Part shown: in pieces, positions 45,531 to 53,285 of the stretch
Position numbering within the stretch: the first letter of the stretch is position 1
Layout of the letters: each line of letters opens with the position of its first letter
Assembly (NCBI GenBank): GCA_944325435.1
Contig: CALVAC010000013.1
Coordinates: 1-64,000 of the forward strand
Length of the DNA: 64,000 nucleotides
Direction of reading: 5' to 3'
Origin: an uncultured Bacteroidales bacterium
GTDB lineage: Bacteria; Bacteroidota; Bacteroidia; Bacteroidales; UBA932
Notes under the pieces: model-generated
Seen by the model: only the letters and a program-made list of their open reading frames with translations
Databases searched by the model: none
What the model was told of the DNA's origin: nothing
Translations under genes and position numbers: made by a program

Positions 45531-46856
45531 ATGACATTAGAAGAAAGCATCCATGCCCATTCGGTGACGACACCGGACAAGACGGCTGTCATCTGCGGAG
45601 ACAGCAGCATCACATATTCCCGGCTTTGGGAAAGTATCGTCGGACGCGCGGCGGCTCTGCAGGCTGAAGGCCTTGAACCTGACCGCCCATATGTCTACCG
45701 TGCATCACAGGACATAGATTTCGTCATCACATATTGCGCGGTGCATTATGCAAAGGCTATTGCCGTACCCCTCGAGCACAAGGCTTCGGAAGAGAGTTTC
45801 CGGGCAGTCAAGGCGGAAGTGGAGTCATGCACTTTCAGCGATGACATAGTTGATATACTGTATACTACAGGGACGACGGGAAAATCCAAGGGGGTCATGC
45901 TTTCCGAGACCGCGCTTGTGTCCTGTGCCGACAATTTTATATGTGACCTGCATTTTTCTCCGGACCTGCTTTTCATAATAAGCGGCCCCCTGAACCATAT
46001 CGCATCCCTGTTCAAGATGCATCCGGTGCTTACCGTGGGAGGAACAGTCTGCATCCTTGACGGACTGAAGGATATGAACGCATTTTTCGATGTGTTCAGT
46101 CTCCCGTATTCCAAGGTGGCGACATTCCTTGTGCCGGCAAGCATCCGTCTCCTCCTGCAGTTCTCGTACGACAGGCTTTGCTCAGTAGCGGACAAGGTCG
46201 ATTTCATCGAGACTGGTGCGGCTCCTATCACCAGCCATGATATGGAGCTGCTCAGCAAGGCCCTGCCGCATTCCAGACTTTACAACACCTTGGGCGGTAC
46301 GGAGATCGGGGCTGTCTGCACATACGATTTCAATGACGGGAAATATATGGAGGGCTGCATAGGCCGGCCGATGAAGAATTCGACTGTCGAGGTCACACCG
46401 GAAGGTAACATCATAGTGTCCGGGCTGACTGTAATGAGCGGTTATGTCGCTGATGAGGAAAGTACACGTAAGGTGCTCAAGAATGGGAAGATATACAGTG
46501 CGGACCTGGGATATGTGGATGAGGCCGGCCTGATCCATCTGAAAGGCCGGCAGGGAGATGTCATCAATGTGGGCGGATTCAAGGTCGATCCGGTGGAAGT
46601 CGAGAATGCGGCCTCCTCTTTCGCAGCCGTGGAGGACTGCATCTGCATCGCGGATACCCATCCCGTTGTCGGGACTGTACTGAAGCTTCTTGTGGTCACG
46701 AAAGATGATGCGGAACTGGACAGACAAGCCCTTGCACGGCATCTCAAGTCGAGACTCGATCCGCACAAGGTCCCTCTCTACTACGAAAAGGTCAGTTCTG
46801 TAATGCGTACATACAATGGCAAACTGGACAGAAAATATTACAGGAAACAGAATTAG
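45531..46856 (+). CDS. AMP-dependent acyl-ACP/CoA ligase
   Basis: A 441-residue member of the ANL adenylating family, about 60-100 residues shorter than usual acyl-CoA ligases. Seen motifs are the P-loop TTGTTGKSKG, LYNTLGGTEIG (aromatic/A5), SADLGYVD (A7), GRQGDVINVGGFKVDP (hinge, A8) and the C-terminal lysine in NGKLDRK (A10), so it should be active. By analogy with aryl-polyene clusters it would activate the aromatic starter acid and load it on an ACP. No enzyme making that acid lies in the cluster. Confidence 0.87.
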   Translation: MTLEESIHAHSVTTPDKTAVICGDSSITYSRLWESIVGRAAALQAEGLEPDRPYVYRASQDIDFVITYCAVHYAKAIAVPLEHKASEESFRAVKAEVESCTFSDDIVDILYTTGTTGKSKGVMLSETALVSCADNFICDLHFSPDLLFIISGPLNHIASLFKMHPVLTVGGTVCILDGLKDMNAFFDVFSLPYSKVATFLVPASIRLLLQFSYDRLCSVADKVDFIETGAAPITSHDMELLSKALPHSRLYNTLGGTEIGAVCTYDFNDGKYMEGCIGRPMKNSTVEVTPEGNIIVSGLTVMSGYVADEESTRKVLKNGKIYSADLGYVDEAGLIHLKGRQGDVINVGGFKVDPVEVENAASSFAAVEDCICIADTHPVVGTVLKLLVVTKDDAELDRQALARHLKSRLDPHKVPLYYEKVSSVMRTYNGKLDRKYYRKQN

Positions 46857-46860
46857 AGTT

Positions 46861-47694
46861 ATGAAAAACCCGTTTGAATGCCTGACAGGGAGATTCAGGA
46901 AAGGAAAGAGATATGAGATATACGGACCCCAGGGCGGGATATCCATGACAATGACCTTCCCGGATGGTTTCAATCCGGAGAAAGACCGTTGTCCGATGGC
47001 TATTCTGATGCACGGGTTCATGTCCAGCCGGAAGTTCTATCCGATGCCTCAGCTGGCCAGGTCTCTTGCTCGGCAGGGAATAGCTTCCGTACGCTTTGAC
47101 TTCGATGCCCACGGGGACAGTGAAGGCCGTTTCATCGATATGACCATCGCCAATGAGATTGCGGATGCCAGGGCTGTGTTTGACTATGTCTGCGGTCTTC
47201 CGTACGTGACGGATGTGGCTTTTGCAGGCCATTCCCAGGGCGGAGTGGTGGCCGGAATGCTGGCAGGGGAACTCGAAGACAGTGACAGGAAACCCTCTTG
47301 TCTGGTCCTGCTCGCCCCGGCGGCTGTCCTGAAAGATGATGCCATTGCCGGAAAGTGTATGGGTACAAGATACAACGCGGCGGAGCCTCCTGAATATGTC
47401 AATGTCATGTTCCACCGGCTTGGCAGGGAATTCATCCTCGCTGCCCAGAAACTGCCTATATATGAGACATCCGGCAGATACACTGGTCCTGTCTGCATCA
47501 TACATGGCAGGCAGGACAGCATTGTCCCTTATTCATACAGTGTAAGGTATGATGAGACATACCCGAACAGTACCCTCCATCTTCTGGAGAATGAAGGGCA
47601 TCTGCTGCGCAGGCACGGACGCGGGACAATCGCTCTGGTCACATCGTTCCTGAAGGAAAACCTGGGGCATCAGGTGGTCACTCCTCTTCCTTAG
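46861..47694 (+). CDS. Alpha/beta hydrolase (feruloyl-esterase-like)
   Basis: A 277-residue alpha/beta hydrolase from the ATG at 46861 (MKNPFECL); an in-frame ATG at 46816 lies in the ligase gene. The catalytic triad is readable: S125 in GHSQGG, D219 in GRQDSIVP and H247 in NEGHLL. HGFMSSRKF forms the oxyanion loop. It lacks a signal peptide. Relatives cleave cinnamoyl-type or acyl esters, which would suit an editing role. It ends the cluster and overlaps the convergent rluD gene by 17 bp at the 3' ends. Confidence 0.8.
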   Translation: MKNPFECLTGRFRKGKRYEIYGPQGGISMTMTFPDGFNPEKDRCPMAILMHGFMSSRKFYPMPQLARSLARQGIASVRFDFDAHGDSEGRFIDMTIANEIADARAVFDYVCGLPYVTDVAFAGHSQGGVVAGMLAGELEDSDRKPSCLVLLAPAAVLKDDAIAGKCMGTRYNAAEPPEYVNVMFHRLGREFILAAQKLPIYETSGRYTGPVCIIHGRQDSIVPYSYSVRYDETYPNSTLHLLENEGHLLRRHGRGTIALVTSFLKENLGHQVVTPLP

Positions 47695-48793
47695 GCATGT
47701 TGTGGGCATACTGACGCCACTTGTCAATGAGGGCCTGCATATCTGCAGGAAGAGGGGATTCGAACTGTATATGTTTTCCAGTGCGCGGATGGATGAATCC
47801 CAGTGTCCTGGCGTGGAGGGCCTGTCTCGGCAGCAGCTTGAAACAGTTTGTGATGAACTGCCGGTACTTGGCGTAGACAGTCCCTTTTCGTATTTCAGAC
47901 CCTCCATACCTTTCATCATTGAACAGCGGATGTCCAATCCAGTTGAAATGGACCCTTATCTGGTGTGTGCGGCCGGTCTCCAGCCGGCATTCTACGACAG
48001 TGACATATCCGAATCTCTCCAGAACCTTGAAATGTGTGACCGCCCTCTTGCCCCGGTCTCCATCAGGGAAGACACGGAAACGCATCCTGTCTGACGGGTC
48101 GCGTCCGATATTCCCTTCGATGGTGCCTTCGTCTTCCCTGATGTTCCCCCAGACTATGGCCACATATCTCCTGTCGATGGAGTGGACAAAGAACTGTTTT
48201 GCAAGGTTGAGCTGTGCTTCCTCGTTTTTCGCAACGACCAGAAGTCCTGATGTGTCCTTGTCGATACGGTGTACGAGAACCCCCATCCTCTCATCCTGTG
48301 CATCCGGGCCCTGTCTGATGCCCAGATGGTATGCCAGGGCGTTTACGAGTGTCCCCGAGAAATGTCCGTGCCCCGGATGGACTACCATCCCGGCCGGCTT
48401 GTCGATGACAAGCACATCGTCATCCTCGTAGACTATGTCCAGCGGAATGTTTTCCGGAAGGATTTCCAGTCCACGCCTCTGGTACGGCATCACGAATGTG
48501 ACAATGTCTCCCGGCCGGATGATGCAGTTCGCTTTCGCAACCCTGTCGTTCACCCTAACATAGTCCTGCCTGATTGCGCACTGGATGCGATGCCGCGAGG
48601 TGTATTCCATATGGGTGGCCAGATATTTGTCCACCCTCATCGGACTCTGTCCCTTGTCTATCTCGAAACGGAAATGTTCGAACATCTCCTGTTCCTCATC
48701 GGAGAATGCCACCTCATCTCCGGCTATGCCGGAATCGAAATCATCCAGCACGTCATCCCCGTATATGTCGCTGAATCCGTTCTGTGTTTCCAT
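47678..48793 (-). CDS. rluD: RluA-family 23S rRNA pseudouridine synthase (RluD-like)
   Basis: A 371-residue protein with an acidic N-terminal leader (about 45 residues), an S4 RNA-binding domain (about 50-115) and the RluA-type catalytic domain. The catalytic aspartate is in HRIDKDTSGLLVVAKN near residue 170, and ETGRTHQIRVHF is also diagnostic. It modifies 23S rRNA by family precedent. The gene follows a PASTA-domain gene with a 21-bp gap, a common Bacteroidota order. Confidence 0.92.
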   Translation of the reverse strand: METQNGFSDIYGDDVLDDFDSGIAGDEVAFSDEEQEMFEHFRFEIDKGQSPMRVDKYLATHMEYTSRHRIQCAIRQDYVRVNDRVAKANCIIRPGDIVTFVMPYQRRGLEILPENIPLDIVYEDDDVLVIDKPAGMVVHPGHGHFSGTLVNALAYHLGIRQGPDAQDERMGVLVHRIDKDTSGLLVVAKNEEAQLNLAKQFFVHSIDRRYVAIVWGNIREDEGTIEGNIGRDPSDRMRFRVFPDGDRGKRAVTHFKVLERFGYVTVVECRLETGRTHQIRVHFNWIGHPLFNDERYGGSEIRKGTVYAKYRQFITNCFKLLPRQALHARTLGFIHPRTGKHIQFESPLPADMQALIDKWRQYAHNMPKEEE

Positions 48794-48814
48794 TTCTGTG
48801 TCTTTACGGCGTTG

Positions 48815-49624
48815 TCATTCGATGGTGATTTCAGGCTCCGGGCGTGGAGGTACCTTGCTCCTGTCTGTCGTCAGGTACAGGGTCACGGTTGACCCCATTC
48901 TCATCGGTTCTTCCGACATCTCGGGAACCTGGCGGTAGACAACGGCATCGAGAGAGTCGGAATAGTCTTTGACCGTGCTGTCGAAGACCAGCCTGTCTAT
49001 GTTCAGGGAGCTGTCGTGCACTGAATTGACGGCGTTCATATACCTTGCGCCTATGATGTAAGGTATGTATGTCACATTGTCAGTCTCGTTCAGTCCCACC
49101 ACAAGGTCGATTGCTGAGCCGCTCTCTATCTTTGTCCCCGGTTCGATCTCGGAATTGCGGTACAGCTGGCGTATCACATTGTTGGTTGCGATGTCATTGA
49201 CATAGATGAGAGTCCCCAGCTGCAGCCCTCTGGACAGCAGCTCAGCCTTGGCCTGTCTCATCGAATATCCAACCAGGTTCGGCATCGATATGCTTTTGGG
49301 AAGCACGGCATTGATGGTTAGCAGTATCCTCCTGCCCTCCTTGACGTGGCTGCCGGCTTCCGGATTGTGCCTGTAGACAGTGCCCCTCGCCATCCTCCTC
49401 ACATATACGGAGTCTATGACCTCCACCCTCATCTTGTGCTGTGCCGCCACTGAGGCAGCCTCTTCCACAGAAAGATTGCTCAGGTCAGGGACCACAAGCT
49501 CTTTATTGTGCTTTGTGACAACCTTCAGAAACAGGAATGCTGCCAATACCAGTGCGGCCATAAGTATGACCGCACCGAGAAGGTTCTTCACTATCCAGTT
49601 CTTGAAAAAACCGCTGAGACTCAT
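48815..49624 (-). CDS. Membrane-anchored PASTA-domain protein
   Basis: A 269-residue protein with one N-terminal transmembrane helix (about 14-36, NLLGAVILMAALVLAAFLFL) and three PASTA repeats outside (about 42-110, 113-180, 185-255). The first begins VVPDLSNLSVEEA and the second SMPNLVGYSMRQA. PASTA domains bind peptidoglycan fragments or lipid II. There is no kinase or transpeptidase domain, so it probably acts as a binding or scaffold protein at the cell wall. It is co-directional with rluD. Confidence 0.87.
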   Translation of the reverse strand: MSLSGFFKNWIVKNLLGAVILMAALVLAAFLFLKVVTKHNKELVVPDLSNLSVEEAASVAAQHKMRVEVIDSVYVRRMARGTVYRHNPEAGSHVKEGRRILLTINAVLPKSISMPNLVGYSMRQAKAELLSRGLQLGTLIYVNDIATNNVIRQLYRNSEIEPGTKIESGSAIDLVVGLNETDNVTYIPYIIGARYMNAVNSVHDSSLNIDRLVFDSTVKDYSDSLDAVVYRQVPEMSEEPMRMGSTVTLYLTTDRSKVPPRPEPEITIE

Positions 49625-49648
49625 TATGATTGTTTTAGTTTATCACAG

Positions 49649-50773
49649 TTATCTGACAGTTACCAGCTCGTACTGCCTGCTCCCGAGTCCGATGGCCTCG
49701 CCGTGCTCTACTCCTGCCTCCCATTTGGTGTCAGGATGGATGATATGGAACTTGTCCTCTCCTTCATGGGTGTGGTGGCATTCCCCGTCCTTGTCTGCAA
49801 TCACATTGCGCGGAAGGACAGGGGCGGCCTTGACCATATCTGCACAGGCGCAGTCGAGGGCTACTGGATCGAAGGAAGCGGCGATGCCGAGGTCAGGGAT
49901 GATGGCGGCATCGTTGTGGTTCCAGCAGTCGCAGTTAGGGGAGACATTCATTATGAAGCTGATGTGGAAGTGCGGCTTGTCCTTGACCACGGCAAGTGCG
50001 TATTCCGCAATCTTGTAGTTGAGGGTCTCGGATGAATCCCAGTCCTTTACCACTGCGCCGCTATGCTGGCATACGGCCACACACTGTCCGCAGCCTACGC
50101 ATTTGCCGTAGTCGATATGGGCTTTCCTGTCCGTGACCCTGATGGCATCGTGCCGGCAGTATTTCTCGCAGATCCTGCAGCCGATGCACGCATTTTCATC
50201 AATTACAGGCTGGGATGACGAATACAGCTCCAGTTTGCCTCCGACACTTGCCGAGCCCATCCCGAGATTCTTGATCGCACCTCCGAACCCTGTCTGCTCA
50301 TGACCTTTGAAATGGTTCATGGATATGATTATGTCGGCATTGGCAATGGTTGATCCTATCTTCGGGGCAGGGCAGTATTTCCCGTTTACGGGGATTTCCT
50401 TGTAGTCCGTGCCAATGAGTCCGTCCGCGATTATCACATCGCAATGTGCTCCGATAGGGTTGAACCCGTTGTCCATTGCCGCGTGCAGATGGTCCACTGC
50501 ATTTGATCTGCCTCCCGAATAGAGGGTGTTGCTGTCGGTGAGGAACACCTTTGCCCCGAGGCTCTTCAGCAGGTCGACTATGGCTGCCGCATAGTTCGGA
50601 CGGATATAGGCCAGATTGCCCGGCTCGCCGAAATGTATCTTGATTGCGGTAAACTTGTCCTTGAAGTCGATGCCTTCGATTCCTGCCCTTTTGACAAGCC
50701 TTGTGAGCTTTGTCATCATGTCGTTCCCCGGAGTTGTCCTCAGGTCTGTGAAATAGACTTTTGATGGTTCCAT
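49649..50773 (-). CDS. DUF362 protein with two 4Fe-4S centres
   Basis: A 374-residue protein. The N-terminal part (about 1-180) and the C-terminal part are DUF362-like, with a ferredoxin-like module in between: CIGCRICEKYC and CVGCGQCVAVC (about 190-230) each supply four cysteines. No signal peptide is seen. The family's biochemical role is unknown. It starts 31 bp after the LysE-family gene and is probably co-transcribed with it. Confidence 0.87.
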   Translation of the reverse strand: MEPSKVYFTDLRTTPGNDMMTKLTRLVKRAGIEGIDFKDKFTAIKIHFGEPGNLAYIRPNYAAAIVDLLKSLGAKVFLTDSNTLYSGGRSNAVDHLHAAMDNGFNPIGAHCDVIIADGLIGTDYKEIPVNGKYCPAPKIGSTIANADIIISMNHFKGHEQTGFGGAIKNLGMGSASVGGKLELYSSSQPVIDENACIGCRICEKYCRHDAIRVTDRKAHIDYGKCVGCGQCVAVCQHSGAVVKDWDSSETLNYKIAEYALAVVKDKPHFHISFIMNVSPNCDCWNHNDAAIIPDLGIAASFDPVALDCACADMVKAAPVLPRNVIADKDGECHHTHEGEDKFHIIHPDTKWEAGVEHGEAIGLGSRQYELVTVR

Positions 50774-50804
50774 GGCTGTTGTGTTTATAATTCAATCCTT
50801 TGTC

Positions 50805-51455
50805 CTAATTCAGCGGGATGCCGAGAAATATCACCCTGTAGAGACCCTCTCCAAGCAGGGCGAGACCGATCAGTATGACGATAAGTCCCGTTGTCCTGTT
50901 TATCCACAGTATGGTCCTCATCCGTATGCGTTTGCGGAAATGTTCCAGCACGGCGGTTATGCAGAACCAGTAGACTACAGTGCCCGCGAACACGGCGATT
51001 ATGACCGGAAGGGCTCTCCAGCTGTCGCTTTCGTCATCCGGACCTATGCCGAAAAAGGCAAACAGCGCGAATATGGCCAGTATGGCTCCGGGATTCGAGA
51101 ACCCCATTGCCAGCGACTGCATGAAATCCCTTGCTGAAAAGCTCCCGCTGTTTTCCGATTTCAGTTTCCTGAAAGGGTCCGACATCAGCATGAACCAGCC
51201 GATCACGGCTACCAGGACGCCTCCGCATACAAGGATAAGCTCCTTGTGGTCATCTATGAAGTTCTGCGCTATGGCGAGTGCGGACAGGGCTATCAACGAG
51301 AAAGTCGTGTCCACGCAGCTTGCTCCCAGTCCGGTGATGAATCCTGCCCTGTGCCCTTTGCTGAGGGTCTTCTGTATCACCAGAATCGCAATCGGCCCTA
51401 TCGGGGCAGATGCGCAGATTCCTATGATGAAGCCTTTCAGGATGTCAAGAACCAT
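50805..51455 (-). CDS. LysE-family exporter
   Basis: A 216-residue inner-membrane protein with about six helices. The start FIIGICASAPIGPIAILVIQKTLSKGHRAGFITGLG is the LysE/RhtB signature. LysE-type proteins export amino acids or other small molecules; the substrate is not determinable. It leads the minus-strand genes 51455-47678 and is divergent from lnt. Confidence 0.85.
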   Translation of the reverse strand: MVLDILKGFIIGICASAPIGPIAILVIQKTLSKGHRAGFITGLGASCVDTTFSLIALSALAIAQNFIDDHKELILVCGGVLVAVIGWFMLMSDPFRKLKSENSGSFSARDFMQSLAMGFSNPGAILAIFALFAFFGIGPDDESDSWRALPVIIAVFAGTVVYWFCITAVLEHFRKRIRMRTILWINRTTGLIVILIGLALLGEGLYRVIFLGIPLN

Positions 51456-51491
51456 ACCCGGACAACAGCTTACCGTTTAACAAAAATCTCA

Positions 51492-51499
51492 CAAAAATA
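51492..51499 (-). promoter_or_regulatory. -7 box of the lysE-DUF362-PASTA-rluD series
   Basis: On the minus strand TATTTTTG fits TAnnTTTG, about 37 bp upstream of the LysE start. No clear -33 TTTG is seen. It lies 14 bp from the divergent lnt -7 box. Confidence 0.45.
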
Positions 51500-51512
51500 A
51501 TCATTAAATTCG

Positions 51513-51520
51513 TATATTTG
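51513..51520 (+). promoter_or_regulatory. lnt -7 box
   Basis: TATATTTG matches the consensus 51 bp upstream of the lnt ATG. A -33 TTTG is not obvious, so a weak promoter is likely. Confidence 0.5.
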
Positions 51521-51571
51521 CAGAATCGTAACAAGAAAATACCGCCTGCCATACAGGAATAGATAGGATAT

Positions 51572-53224
51572 ATGAAAAAGCAGAAACTGCTACTCTGGGG
51601 TCTGGTGCTGCTGTCCGCAGTGTTGATGTCCCTCCCTTTTCTCGTTCCGCACTGCGGATTCATAGCGCTTTTCGGACTTGTGCCTCTGCTCTGCATGGAG
51701 AGGATAGCCTCCGCATCCGGTGTAAGGAGGATATGGATATACCACTACACGGCGTTTGTCCTGTGGAATGCGTTCACGACATTCTGGGTATGCAATGCCA
51801 CTGTCGGGGGAGGCATTTTCGCCGTGCTTGCCAACGCGTTGCAGATGTCGTTGATTTTCGGAGTGTTCCGCCTGTCAAGAAAACGGTTCGGAGGTGTCCT
51901 TCCGTATATTTTCCTTATGACGCTGTGGATAGCTTGGGAAAGGGCTTATTTCGATGCGGACATATCCTGGCCCTGGCTTGTGCTGGGAAATTCGTTCGCA
52001 CGGAGCGTGGCTTCGGTGCAGTGGTATGAATATACGGGAGCTCTCGGAGGGTCTCTCTGGATATGGGTATGCAACCTGACTGTTTTCGGTCTGATGGTGG
52101 CCCTGTCTGATGGCAGCTGGCAGAGATTCAACATCAAGGCGAGGGTCGCGGCTGCCGTATGGACAGTGCTTGTCTTTGCTGGGCCGTTTGTCTGGTCTTC
52201 CGTCATCTGGCACGGCTACAGGGAGAAGACAGACCCTCTGGAAGTATATGTGTTCCAGCCTAACATAGATCCGTACAACAAGTTCCAGGCTCTGACACAG
52301 CAGCAGCAGAACAGCATAATACTGGAGCAGATGGAGAAGTCCTGTCCTGCGGATGCCAAGCCTGCGGCAGGTATGGCCGTGGCGGATTCCTTGCAGAGCC
52401 CCCTGCTCCTCCTTGCTCCGGAGACATTCACGGGCAATGTCGTAGTGGATGACTACAGTTCCAGCGTCACGTGGAGACGGTTTGTCTCGTTTCTCAAGGA
52501 CAGGCCGGGGGCAAACCTGATTTTCGGCGCATCCACATATTCCATCTTCCGTTCTGAATCACGGCCATCCTACACTGCAAGGCAGATGCGTGATGGCAGG
52601 TGGCTGGAGTCACACAATTCGGCCCTGATGGTGGACGGTACAGGCAGGACGGAGATATTCCACAAGAACAAGCTTGTGGTCGCGGTGGAGAAGACCCCGT
52701 ATCCGGCAGTGTTCTGCAGGATAGACGACTGGCTCGGGGGAGTGATGGGAAGGTGTGTCGGACAGGACAGTATCTCGGTGATGCACTGCGTTGCCCCGGC
52801 GGATACCGTCACTGTCGGCTGCGCCATCTGTTACGAATCGGTATATGGCGAATATTATACAGGATATGTCCGCAAGGGTGCGGAAGCGATGGCCATAATA
52901 ACCAATGATGCGTGGTGGGGCGACACTCCGGGATATATGCAGCATCTGAGCTATGCCTCTCTCCGTGCCATCGAGACACGCAGGAGCATTGCACGCTGTG
53001 CCAATACCGGCATATCGTGCTTCATCGACCAGCGCGGTGTAATACACGATGCTTCTCCGTGGTGGCAGAAGGCGGTCCTGCACGGCTATGTCAACCGCAA
53101 CGATGAGGTTACGTTCTTCGTCGCCCACGGTGATATCACGGGCCGGGTGTGCACTTTCGTGGCAGGCCTGCTCGCTCTGGCTCTTCTGGCCAATATCCTT
53201 GCCGTATCCCGCCGCAAGGACTGA
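51572..53224 (+). CDS. lnt: Apolipoprotein N-acyltransferase
   Basis: A 550-residue inner-membrane enzyme that adds the third acyl chain to lipoproteins. Several N-terminal helices (about 1-215) precede a carbon-nitrogen-hydrolase domain, and a final helix sits near 520-545. The catalytic triad aligns with E. coli Lnt as E284 (APETF), K365 (FHKNKLV) and C420 (GCAICYES). It stands alone, between divergent lysE and a convergent peptidase gene. Confidence 0.93.
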   Translation: MKKQKLLLWGLVLLSAVLMSLPFLVPHCGFIALFGLVPLLCMERIASASGVRRIWIYHYTAFVLWNAFTTFWVCNATVGGGIFAVLANALQMSLIFGVFRLSRKRFGGVLPYIFLMTLWIAWERAYFDADISWPWLVLGNSFARSVASVQWYEYTGALGGSLWIWVCNLTVFGLMVALSDGSWQRFNIKARVAAAVWTVLVFAGPFVWSSVIWHGYREKTDPLEVYVFQPNIDPYNKFQALTQQQQNSIILEQMEKSCPADAKPAAGMAVADSLQSPLLLLAPETFTGNVVVDDYSSSVTWRRFVSFLKDRPGANLIFGASTYSIFRSESRPSYTARQMRDGRWLESHNSALMVDGTGRTEIFHKNKLVVAVEKTPYPAVFCRIDDWLGGVMGRCVGQDSISVMHCVAPADTVTVGCAICYESVYGEYYTGYVRKGAEAMAIITNDAWWGDTPGYMQHLSYASLRAIETRRSIARCANTGISCFIDQRGVIHDASPWWQKAVLHGYVNRNDEVTFFVAHGDITGRVCTFVAGLLALALLANILAVSRRKD

Positions 53225-53268
53225 CTCAGGCCTGCCGCTGTCGGCAATGCGCCCGGTTTCGGACATTT

Positions 53269-53285
53269 GTCATTCTGAGAATGAC
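53269..53285. repeat. Perfect palindrome between convergent lnt and S46 genes
   Basis: GTCATTCTGAGAATGAC has 8-bp arms around one base. It begins at the stop codon of the S46 gene and shares the TGTCATTC core with the intergenic REP-like elements. It could serve as a bidirectional terminator or repeat end. Confidence 0.45.

Noticed and set aside
27827..47694. Dialkylresorcinol (DarA/DarB) or classical flexirubin cluster
   Set aside because: No KAS III-like DarB, no DarA cyclase and no tyrosine ammonia-lyase is encoded; all three KS have FabB/FabF-type C-H-H triads.
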